NCBI GenBank assembly: GCA_007922225.1
Contig: ML679946.1
Coordinates: 95,424,759-95,488,758, forward strand
Source of the DNA: Emydura subglobosa
Taxonomy: Eukaryota; Chordata; Testudines; Chelidae
Length of the DNA stretch: 64,000 nucleotides
Direction of reading: 5' to 3'
Positions 10,801-22,800 of this stretch are shown piece by piece (within the stretch, counting starts at the first letter, position 1; each line of letters begins with the position of its first letter). The translations under genes were made by a program, and so were the position numbers. A model generated the notes under the pieces. That model saw only the letters and a list, made by a program, of their open reading frames with translations, made no database searches and was not told the origin of the DNA.

Positions 10801-13800
10801 TGCTGTGATGGCTTCATCCTCAGCCAGGTTGTACTTGATGGAGGTAATAATGCTCAAATTGCAAAGGCAAAATGCTATCCCACACAACGGGAAACTTAAA
10901 AACAAACCATGGGGTGCAATTCATGCCTGTGCAAAGGGCTAGCGCTATGCCTATGTGGAACTTAAATCCCGTTGACTTAAGTGAGATTTAAGTGGTGCAT
11001 AGATCTTGGGCTGCCATCTGTCCAGAGGTGAATCTCAATCCATTATGTGGGCTATTAGCTTGGCAGGCAGAATGTCTAAACACTAGATGCCTGTGGTAGT
11101 AATCCCCTTTCCGTATTTTTATACATCTTCTATATGGCATATACTGCAATAAGGCTTTCAGCAAGTTTGCCAGAAGTGGGTACTTGTTTGTTGATGGGGG
11201 AATTAAAATATAATATGAAAAGCATATTTAAAATATAAATTGATTGCATTTTTTCTATGAGCAGGAAAAGGAGCTGCTCAGCCAGGCTTTACATCAAGAT
11301 ATAGTTTGCCAGATACTTCATAATCACTTAGCATATCGTTAGTACCATTGAGTTTAGTGTAAATATTTGTACATATAAAATTAAATACATGTGTAAGGGC
11401 CTAATTTTCCAAGATCAGAGCCTGTGACTGAAGCACCTACAAGTTAGAAAATGCTAGAATTAGAGTTGTCCAGGACTTTGCCCCTTGTACTTTATGATAC
11501 AATATTTAATTACATGGACACGTTGTTTTTTCCACAGAACATCTGTCTCATTCAGAGCACAGAATTTATTTCTGCCGTGTGAAAATTCAGTGCTTTGCAT
11601 GTCAATGGCTTTGGATATAAACTTTCCTTCATGTCATAAATATGGAAAAATGTTAGTGTCCCATGAAACAATAAATATGTGAAAGAGAGTCAATTTTTAA
11701 AGGAATCTTGGCTAGCATTTTAGCTACCATTTTTCTGGAACTTTAATTCTTGGTAATGGATTATGTGTATTGTACACAAAGTCCAAGTTATTAATGAAGG
11801 TCCAACAGGGTACGTTTAAGAAGATTGATTTTGTTGGCAGATTTGGGGTGTATTTTTTGTGCATACTGCCAAGATGAACAACCTTTGATGTTTCTAATCT
11901 GTTTTTAATATACTGGCAATTTTATTTATGACGTGGTAAGTAAGTTTATTGCTGCTCTTTCAGGATTGATACCCTGTTATTTGTTTTTCATTTCTACTTC
12001 CTATATTAAACTTCCTGATATATTTTAAACTTCCTGATATATTTCATTGCTTAGGTTTTGGCTCATGTCATTTTAAAATTAGGGATAATGGTGCAGAACA
12101 CAAAATGGTGTTACTGTGTATGTTATGAGTCATCAACAAAGTGGCAGAACAGCAGACTTGATTCACTATTGAGTAATTTGGTGTAATTCCAGTGAAGCCA
12201 TTGGATTTACACCAGCACAAAACTGGAGTAATGCAGTAGTGAATCAGGCCCATCATATTTCTGTTAAGGACAATACAAAACAAAATGCAACCATTAATGT
12301 TTCATACGCTTTGCATGCATTCATTGTCAGAATGAGTTGGCCTCTGATTTATGTGTTTAAGGTCTTGCTATCCGACTGTGTGGAAGAGATTATAAAATGG
12401 CTGCCTGTGATGGTATATTTGGGTCAATAATGCTTCAAAATGCATGGATCTCACTAGTTTTTTTTGGTTAAAAATTTAGAGCATTCACTGCTAGTAGGAA
12501 ACATGATTTTTTACTTACAGAAAACATTATTTAAGGGCATTTTAGGTATATGTAAAGTTTATGTCTGAGCAATGACAGCAGCCACAAATCTAGATACTAT
12601 AGAAGCAACCTGGGAGCCAGAATTCCTGGATTCTACACGTGGCATTGCCACTGACTCATGGTATAACCTGGGGGAAGATTTAGGCCTAAATTGACTGAAT
12701 TCAGGCCCCCTGTCCAATAAAGCATTCAAGCACAGGCCTAAGAGCTTTATTTGGTTTGACCCCAAGATTGTACGATGTCTGAGGCAGTGAGTATGTTTCT
12801 CTGTACACTATGAAGTGCCTAGCACACAGTTGCGTGTTATTGACAATTACTATTAATTGTTATTTGATAAAGTAGGAGGTATTTGTGGGTGCTCAGTATC
12901 TCTGAAAACCAGGTTACATGCTTGTGTGTCCTAGGCATGAATTTAAGTGCTTAGCTTTAGGCACTCAAATTTGAAAAGATTGGCCCGATTTCCTGAGCAT
13001 CCACTTTTCTCAGTTTGAAAAGGGGGTTACACTTACCAGCCTCCCTATGGTGTTGAGGTTTATTTAATGATTACGAAGAGGGCTGACATACTTGCATGAA
13101 AGGTGCTGTATAAGTATTATTGCAAACATACAGTTCTCTCTCCAATTGAATCTAGGTACTATCCTATGTGGGTTGATGAGCTCCCCAGATGAATTGATCT
13201 GCCATACAAATGACTGGAGTCAAACCACAAAGCCTGGAGGAGATGGAATATGTAAAGGTGTGAACTATGATGAAAAAAAGAAGGAGTTTTTATTCAGCTT
13301 GGGGGGGCAAAAGTTTACTGGAAGTAAGTAAATAAATGTCCCCATCTTCTATTGCTTTTGCTAAATTCTCCTATGCTTACTGTCCATAAATACCCTCCAG
13401 TCCTTTTCTCAGTTCCACTCATTGAAAGCTCTCCCTGACTTCAGTGACAGTTTTGCTGGAATAAGGGCTGCAGGATCTGGCTATGTATGAACCAACTGGA
13501 ATAAATTTATTTTTCCATTAGTCTGCTGCATTTTTATGATTTAACCTTGGTAAGCCCTAAAAGATGGGCCTCTTGTCCTTTATTTGTGGCTACCTATGTT
13601 AACGAAAATGAACAGAGTTCAAAACATGTTGTTGTACATTGTTCTGTAAGGGCTTTGTTGAACACTTAATTCAGGTCTGTTGAAGTAAATCATCTATCTA
13701 AAAACAAAGGTATCCACTGTCTCATTTCCACTATAGTCAGTGGCTGCTTCCAGATTTCATATGATCTAAACTCTTGGCATAAATTAATTTATGGCAATTT

Positions 13801-16800
13801 AATTTTCAAGGTTTGTAAACTCAAAACTGTTTCAAAGCCAAAGAGATCCTTTGACTATGCAGTTATGTGTTTTTGATACTGCACTTGGATACGAAGGTCA
13901 GATGAACCTTAGCAATACCTAAGACGGATCTCTTGTGTGGTGTGTTGTCTTGAGGAACTAAAAATTCTTATTCAGCTTTTAGAGTTAATTTTTTTTTTTT
14001 TTAAAAAAAGAGGCACCTCAACTGCTTGTGTAAAGTACATTTAAAATATGGGCAGGCAGATGCAGGTGGGCAATTGTGCGAAGAAAGGTCTTGACTCACC
14101 ACTCCAATTTTGCCCAAGTGTAACTCCAATTAAGTGACACCTGGGTAAAACTGGGGCGTTATAGCAGTGAATCAGGCTCAAAATATGGATTCTCACATTT
14201 AAACAGGATAATTGCACATGAGTATATGCAACTACTTTTGTACCCCCAATTGCATATTGTTTGTGTATAATTGCCTGTTATTACCCATCTCTGTGTATTA
14301 TGTACATGTAGCTCAGGCACCAGGCTTTGAAAACTTAAACCCAACATTTTCATGAGTGTCCACAATTTTAGCTGCCAATCAAAAGCCAGATTTTTCAGAG
14401 ATGTGGTCCCCAACAATGATCAATTAAACTGAGTGGTGTTATGAGTGCTCGGGATCTCTGAAAGTCAGGCCCAAAGTATCTCAGTTTGAGTGGCCAAAAA
14501 TTGGGGCACCAAAAATGAGTGAACACTTCTGAAAGTACTTACTCCAGCACTGCAGCTAGATCTGTCTAGGCAGAGACTCAGCCCTGTGGAGCTTCACTGA
14601 AGTCAGTGAGACACCATATAGGCATAGGGGTCTGCTTGCCTAGATCCTGTTGCAGAATCAGAACCTTGGGACTTAACTTGTCTGCCAAAGATTCACAATG
14701 TGTGAAAAGGGAATAATCACGATTTCCTGCCCCTCCACCCATTCAGGCGTGCTGTGCAGGCCAGGTGATGTTTTTACAGCATTCTGAAGATAAAAAGTGC
14801 TAACTATTTTAATACAGTCAGTTACCAATGTTGCAGCTGGTTAGACAGAATTTAAGAATCTTACTACAGTGATTAGCTGCTATGATGGTGATGGGTGCAA
14901 TATCAGAATCTACATGGACATGTAAAGAAATATGGCTCATTTATGACTTCTCAACACACATCTGGTGGAGGTTCTTATGTATCCCCCACTACTGCAGTAT
15001 CTGAGCACCTCATACTCTTTAATGTATTTAGCCTCACAACATCCCTGTGAGGTAGGGATGTCCCCCATTTTACAGGTGGGGAACGAAAGCACAGAGAGAC
15101 AAGTGACTTCCCTAGCATTACACTGGAAGTCTGCAGCAGCACAGGGACTTGAAGCCAGAACTCACCAGACATAGGCTAGTACCGTAGCTACTAGACCATC
15201 TTTCCTCAGTGTCACTGTACTGTAAATGTTATTGCATGGTTGTATTAAGCTTTGGAATGTGGCGTGATAGAATTTCCTGGCCATTCATTATAAACCACTT
15301 AGCTAATTTTAGCAGTTGCACTAATGACCATTTCTTTCTTTGTCAGCTTTTGAGCGCTCAGAAGAAATGGATGAAGCCTTCACCAGCTTTCAGTGGGTTT
15401 ATCTGTGGAGAGGTGAGTTTCATCCTGCTGCCAGTTATAAATGCTTGGAAAGATAAAAGACCAAAATAACTGGGGCCAAATTCTCTACGAGTGCAAACTG
15501 GAGAAACCATTTGACTTTCAATGGAACTGCATCAGTTTGCACCAGCAGAAAACTTGGCCCTAGGACCAGAATCTTTTCTCACCTACAATGGCATGACATT
15601 GGTGTAGAATCAGGTCCATTGTTTCTGAAATTTGTGCGAGAAGCTACCATGGAGAGCCAAGCCATTTATCTCATTGCCAGACCCTAGATACCGCAGTAAT
15701 TTGGCATTTTGTAAATATCTAGATAGATTAGTTTAATCATCATGACTCACCACAAACTTCCATTGTTTCTAGGAGATTTACTGCATGTATATCCCAAATA
15801 TTTTTTGCCACCTCACTAGGAGTGTGTAGGGCTGCATGCTTCTAGAGCCTTGGCATTGACTATTTACTTATTATGGATATTTATTGAGGCTAGTGGATTC
15901 ATTTTGGTTCAGCAGGGTGGGATTTTCAAAAGTACCTAAGGCAGTTCCAGAGCTTTTGAAAATCCAACACTCAGGATATAAGAACTGCCCTATCAGAACA
16001 GATCAGTGATCTAATCTGGTGACTTTCTCTGCTAGTGGCCAATGCTGGGTTCTTGAGAGATCATTGTAAAACCTCCTATAGTGTAATTCGATTGTGCAGT
16101 ACTATATCACGGAGAGGAATTTCTTCCTAACTCCAGCTGGTGAACTGTTTTTACCCTGAAGCATCGGGACTGATACACTAACTGGCTCCAAAATAGTGGT
16201 TAAGTGCAGACACAACGGTTTCATCCTTTGGTGAAACTTACTGAGCTGTTTGACTAGATATTAAGGTTGCACTGTAAAATGTTCTTTGTTAATTTGTTCT
16301 GTAAAACTCAATGCCAGCAAACTGTTAAGGAACTAATGGTCAGCCTGTTTCACAGAAGAACTCCAACTGGAATCAATATGAGCTTTTCTTCTGTATCTGT
16401 ACAGTGCCTAGCACAATCGGGGTCCTAGTCCACAACCAGGGCATCAAGGCACTATATTAATACAAATAATAAATAGCTCTTATGGTATTCTAGGTTCTGA
16501 TATGATTACCCGGATGAAATCCTCTGCATGTGATGCTGCTGTTTTACAAACACAGACTGAGCTCATGTTAACAGGTACTGGGTAATAGTGCAGTAGATGG
16601 TGGTGGTGGTGGCCTGTGATGTACACGAGGTCAGACTTAGATGATCTAATGATCCCTTCTGGCCTTAAACTATATGACTGTGTGAAATAACAAGGGGAAA
16701 CTTCAGATTTGATATATTTCATATAACAAACAAGGAGGATGAGTTGAACACACATTGTCAAGCCCATTGTTTTTTCTCTTTATTGAAGTACATACATGGG

Positions 16801-19800
16801 AATAAGTAGGATTGGACAGGTTGGTTCAGAGAAAACAAGAACTCCCTGAACTTTTTCCCCAGCTTCTCTTCCTTTTTCATTTTCACGTGTCCCTGCACTT
16901 CCATGGCCAGGACAGAAGTGAAAGTACTGAAATATAGGGAGAGCCTGTTCTCATGACAATTTTACAGACTCAAAAAATGTGGCTGCTTCTGATAAAGCAT
17001 TTGAATGAACATATGGGTCAATAGCTATGCTGATTTGTACCAGCTGACGGTCTGGCCTACAGACTTTTGGGTGCTTAATGGAACCAAACCTGAGGTCTGA
17101 AACTAGAATCATCATCATTTTGTCCATAAACTCTGAAGATGTAAGACACCTAGTCTGCCTGCTGTTCCAGATTCTTCTCTTGGTTATACCAGTGTATTAT
17201 ACCAAAGTAACTGAACAGAAATCAATAGAATTTCTACAAAAGTGTAACTGAGAGAAGAATGTGGCCCCTTGATGGCAGCGTTTTGGTTCATCTTTACTAA
17301 TCTGTAATCACTCTTACGAAGCTTTGATGAAGGTCATGGGAGATGCAGGCGTGATATAAGGCAGATAAAATGGTAAAACAGGGCAAGCTGTTGTTGATTT
17401 ACCTGGTATTATTTGCATGAAAGATGAACTAAAATTCCTATTTAACTGGCTAAGATGACACATCATTAGTGGAACACAAATGTAGACTTTAAAATGAGGA
17501 ATAAAAACTTTTAAATCATTGACTGAAATCCTTTTAGTGTACCTGCCAAGACATGAGTTCAGGGCCTTGGTTCTACAGTTCCCTTGCAACAACTGGTATC
17601 ATTAAAACCTAAAGCAATGTAAGAAATGGAGCTTTCTGCACCGTCCTTTGTGTTAGTCATATCAGCTACTGTTTCAAGAGGGGCTATCCATAAATTACTT
17701 AATGCATTTTTGGTCATTTTTTTCAAGACCTAAACACCCCTTATAACCTTTTGTAATGTTGAAACAAACCCACAAAATTAAGGACACACTTACCCCCTAA
17801 TGGACAGCCCCAGAGAAACCTAGGAGACTGAAGGCTTGGGTCTTGACAGGTTAAAAGACTTCCAGGTCACCTGTTAAAAATACAGCGTTACTAAGAAATC
17901 TGGGGAAATATCTGCAAAAATCAGACATTTCATTACCGCACAATCATGTTTAGAACAAGATGGCAATATTGGTGAATATTTTATAATGAATATGAAAATG
18001 AATAAACACTATACACACCCTGCACATGCTGAGCCTGAGATATGAGCGTGAGGTTAGCATTTGTGATCCAAGCACTGGTGTTTCTTTGGTTTTGTGTTTC
18101 AATTTTTCACTAGCTATTTTAGAGCTTCAGGGATTAAATAACATGGGAGCTGTACAGGGTCAAAATAATGTTTTGTGGTCTTCTCTCTTTTGACAAATAA
18201 CAGGGGTTTTATTAACAAACTGGAAGGAGATCAGTGGAAAACAACAAAAATGTGCCAAGGGCTGCATGGGCTCATTTAAGGAGAACAATTAAAAAGAGAC
18301 AAAAATGGCTATGGTTGGCGCAGGGACAAGAATGGCTAGGCACCACAGTCTATACAGTTGAAGGGAGCACATGCCAGGGATAGAGAAGAATTACTTAAGA
18401 TGGAATGTGGGGGGTATAAGTTGGAGAAATAGGATTAAATTAATAAAAGGAAAATGTCAGCTGAATATTAGGGGAAAAAACTTGCTGATAGTGGGCTGTG
18501 GTGGAACTGATAGAAATTGCATCATATCAGATTATTAAAACTAAATTGGTTAAAGTGCTAGAAAAGATAGTGTGCGGAATGATCCTGCAATGGCAAGTAG
18601 ATGAACTGGCTAAAGATAAAATCCCAATTCAAAATATAGATGTATTATCCCTGGGACAGTCCAGTTTAAAAGTAGCCCTGGCATACATTAACCTTGGGAA
18701 AAGGTTACAGCTGACACACTGTGGAATTAAGAGTTTTACACATATGTAATCCTAATGTACCCCAGATTATAAATAAATCTTGCTTTTTTTTTTTTTGTTT
18801 GTTTGTATGGATCAGATTCTGTAATGGAACTTTTTTCCCTAATGGACAACAGCCTGATACAACTTGACCAAAACCGTTCCCTCCCATCCCAACAGTACTG
18901 GCTCTTCAAACACAAGTATTCAGCAGAGCAGGCGACACTCTGGTGTCTAACACGTAAGAAATCTTAGACCTTTACTCTATATGCTAGTAGGGAAACAATC
19001 ATTAAACAGTTTCAATCACTCCCTTAGTCACGGTTGTTAGAAACCTCAACATTTATGGAATTTTTCACAAGCAAAGTGTAAAATTCACATGGGAGTCAGG
19101 AGTTGTAATCGCCAGCCTCATTGACAAGCCCCCCAGCCCATCATGAAGCTGGCAGGCTAGCCACACTCTCTGGCTGCTCAGCGGCTTTGTCAACTGTGGC
19201 AACAAATGGCACCTGTAACTCATTAGTGGTGCATCTCCACTAGTGGTAGCAGCAATGGAAGCTGTAGTGCAGTGTAGACAGTCCTCAGCTGTTCTTACCA
19301 CCATGTCATCAGAACAGATTAGATGATATAGTGTTAAAATCATCTGAGTCCTGCCTACGCTAATGCTGTGCTACATATGGAGCTGCACCAGTGGTCAATT
19401 CCAGAATGTGAATTTTTGCCAGGGGTAGGCACAGCTGTTAGTAACAACTTGAGTGAGTCCCCTAGGTAGAGAAAAAGGACAAGATCATGGATTAATGCTC
19501 AAAAATGTTCTGTTATAAAAGTTGAAGATCTATCCAGTTTTCCATGATAATGGGACTCAGATACAGGAGATTCATTATTAGGGGTTTGGGCCTGATTCTC
19601 CTCTCACACTACAGAGTAACTCCACTGACATTAGTGAAGACACACTGGGGTAACACTGGTGTAAGAGAGAGGAGAACCAGGTCCTATGTTTATCTATTAT
19701 GACGTTCCATGTGCCTGACTTCAAGACATCAAATACCAAAGAAAGGTGTCCTGGAAATGAGGAGAAAATGGTTTGCAGCCATTTTTGCTTTTTTTAATGA

Positions 19801-22800
19801 TGCATAAGCAAATCCTGAAAGGTTTCTTTTCACCACAGTTTGACCTGGCAACTGAGTAAAGTGGGGGTAAAGGAAAAAGAAGGAGTTAACTGCATAGTGT
19901 TCTCAACTCATCCTCATGGCACCTGTTATCCCTCTAACTGTTGTTTAACTCTGCTAGGATACTAGCTTGATCAGTTTGTTTTATTTTTTAAAAGTCATTA
20001 ATACCTTGGAGTTTAGCAACATTCCTCTACTATAGCAAAGAAGGGGGTGAATTTTAATGTAAACCACTAAAAGGAAATGGCTCATGTGGTCAATCTGCAT
20101 AAAGCATTTGTAGTGTATGAGATAAACTCCCCAGAAATAATTTTACAAACTTTTCATAGGACGTTCTAGAAACGTTTGCTAATATTGCCTTTATTTTATA
20201 AACCAGAAGAAATATGCAATTGTCATTGTAGGTTTAATATATTGAATTAGTTTGGAAATCCTCATATCTGTTTCTTCAGCATTATGATCCCTGCTTTACT
20301 AATCATAGAAGTAGAATATTAGGGTTGGAAGGAACCTCAGGAGGTCATCTAGTCCAACCCTCTGCTCAAAGCAGGACCACCCCCAAGTAAATCAGCCTAG
20401 CCAGAGCTTTATCAAGCCTGGCCTTAAAGAATTCTAAGGATGGAGATTCCACCAACTCCCTAGGTAACCCATTCCAGTGCTTCACCACCCTCCTAGTGAA
20501 AAAGTTTTTCTAATATCCAACCTAGACCTCCCCCACTGCAACTTGAGACCATAGCTCTATCATCTGCCACCACTGAGAACAGCCTAGCTCCATCCTCCCT
20601 GGAATCCACATTCAGGTAGTTAAAGGCCGCTATCAAATCCCCCCTCATTCTTCTCTTCTGCAGACTAAACTAGCCCTGTTCCCTCAGCCTCTCCTCTCAT
20701 AAGTCTTGTGCTCCAGCCCCCTAATAATTTTTGTTGCCCTCGCTGGACTCTCCAATTTGTCCACATCCTTCCATTAGTAGGGTGCCCAAAACTGGACACA
20801 AAACTCCAAATGAGGCCTCACCAGTGTCAAATAGAGGAGAATATTCACTTTCCTTGATCTACTGGCTCCTACTAATACAGCCCAATATGCCGTTAGCCTT
20901 CTTGTCAACAAGGGCACACTGTTGACTCATATCCAGCTTCTTATCCACTATAAACCCCGGGTCCTTTTCTGCAGAATTGCTGCTTAGCCAGTCGGTCCCC
21001 AGTCTGTAGCAGTACATGGGATTCTTCCATCCTAAGTGCAGGTCTCTGCACTTGTCCTTGTTGAACCTCATCAGGATTTCTTTTCGCCCAATCCTCCAAT
21101 TTGTCTAGGACACTCTGTATCCTATCTCTACCCTCCAGCATATCTACCATTCCCAGCTTAGTGTCATCTGCAAACTTGCTGAGGGTGCTATCCACCTCAT
21201 CATCCAGATCATTAATGAAGATGTTGAACAAAATTGACCACAGGACCGACCCCTGGGGCACTCAGCTTGTTACCGGCTGCCAATTAGACATTGAGCCATT
21301 GATCACTACCCGTTGAGCCTGATGATCTAGCCAACTTTCTCTCCACCTTATAATCCATTCATCCAACCCATACTTCTTTAACTTGTTGATAAGAATACTG
21401 TGAGAGACAGTATCAAAAACTTTGCTAAAGTCAAGATATATCACGTCCACCACTTTCCCCACATCCACAGAGCCAATCACCTTTTCATAGAAGGCAATCA
21501 GGTAGGTCAGGCATGATCTGCCCTGGGTGAATCCATATTTACTGTTCCTGATCACTTTCCTCTCTTCCAAGATCTTTAGAATGGATTCCATGATTTTCAT
21601 GCTTCATGATTTTTCCTGGGACTTAGGTGATGCTGACCAGTCTGTAGTTCCCCGGATCCTCCTCCTTCCTTTTTTTGAAGATAGGCACTATATTTTCTTT
21701 TTTCCAATCATCCAGGATCTCCCCCAGTCGCCACAAGTTTTCAAAGATAATGTCCAATGGCTCTGTAATCATATCAGCCAACTCCCTCAGTACCCTCAAA
21801 TGCATTGCATCTGGCCGCATGGACTTGTGCATGTCCAGCTTTTCTAAATAGTCCTGAACCAGTTCTTTCAGCACTGAGGGCTGCTCACCTCCTCCCCATT
21901 CTGTGATGCCCAGTGCAGTGGTCTGGGAGCTGACCTTGTCTGTGAAAACAGTGGCAAAAGAAGCATTGAGTTCTTCAGCTTTTTCCACATCATCTGTCAC
22001 CAGGTTGCCTCCCCCATTCAGTAAGGAGCCCACACTTTCCCACAAACAAACAAAAACAGACTGAGAGCCAGATCCTACTCTCCGCTTTCCCTGTGTAAAA
22101 GTGAAGTATCCTTATTCAGACCAGGAAATTACTCGGAGTTTGCACCAGTTGAACTAAAAGCTGAATTTGTCCCTATTTTTCTTATACAGTGATAGCATCA
22201 TAATAATAACAATAATAATATAATATAATAGACCTAATTCAAGAGATTTGTGCTAAAAGACAGGTTTTATATTAAGACTTAAAAACAAGTGAGAGATGGG
22301 AATGGAGAGAAGGGGAACACGAATAGCTAAGTTTGTGAAACTGAGCTGCTCTGTCTCTTAGGTTGTGCGCAAGAAGATGCATTTTGTCAGCTGGCAGCTC
22401 TTCAGAACACCACAGGCACATACTTTGCCTGCATGCTCTATCCAGAGGCTCAGATCTGTGATAATTACATCAACAACATCCCTGAAAACTGCCGAACTGT
22501 ATTACCCCAGCAACCACAGACTGCGTATCACAAAATAGGTGAGCTTTAAATTGTGTATTTCAGACGTGTGTGTAGTATTTCTGGCAGCATCAATCAGCAT
22601 CTCAGCTTTTAATTTCAAGGATGTCAAATGGGAATGTAGGAATGTTATGAACTACAACAAGGAGCTATTGGGGCAGTGGAAGACTAGGTGGCTCTGGACA
22701 TAACTTGAAGTAGCAATGAAAAGTAGTAACTGAAAAGCATCATGGCTATGTGGTGGACAGTGTGCTGTGATCACCCTTCAGTTCCTAGTAGAAGGATATT

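Larger units (their letters stand above)
10844..13155 (+). other. TG: TG intron (2.3 kb)
   Basis: It contains a short tandem duplication, a palindromic element, a MIR fragment and a SINE fragment. 10908-11035 may be another decayed palindromic element. 11036-12004 shows nothing recognisable. Confidence 0.8.
13324..15346 (+). other. TG: TG intron (2.0 kb)
   Basis: Contains palindromic elements and a MIR. 13324-14079 shows no feature apart from a T-tract near 13990. 14405-14560 has scattered words of the 'ctgaaagtcaggccc' palindromic family. Confidence 0.8.
15413..18815 (+). other. TG: TG intron (3.4 kb)
   Basis: It holds CR1 fragments on both strands, a SINE and palindromic elements, plus a fragment with 'gattttcaaaagtacctaag' at 15920-15970. 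16691-17167 and 17267-18234 show nothing recognisable. A small extra TG exon could hide here, but I could not identify one. Confidence 0.7.
18954..22361 (+). other. TG: TG intron (3.4 kb)
   Basis: Half of it is a reverse-oriented CR1 LINE. 18954-19587 includes a diverged 'gtgtagac'-type element around 19130-19390 (low certainty). 19686-20301 shows nothing. Confidence 0.8.
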
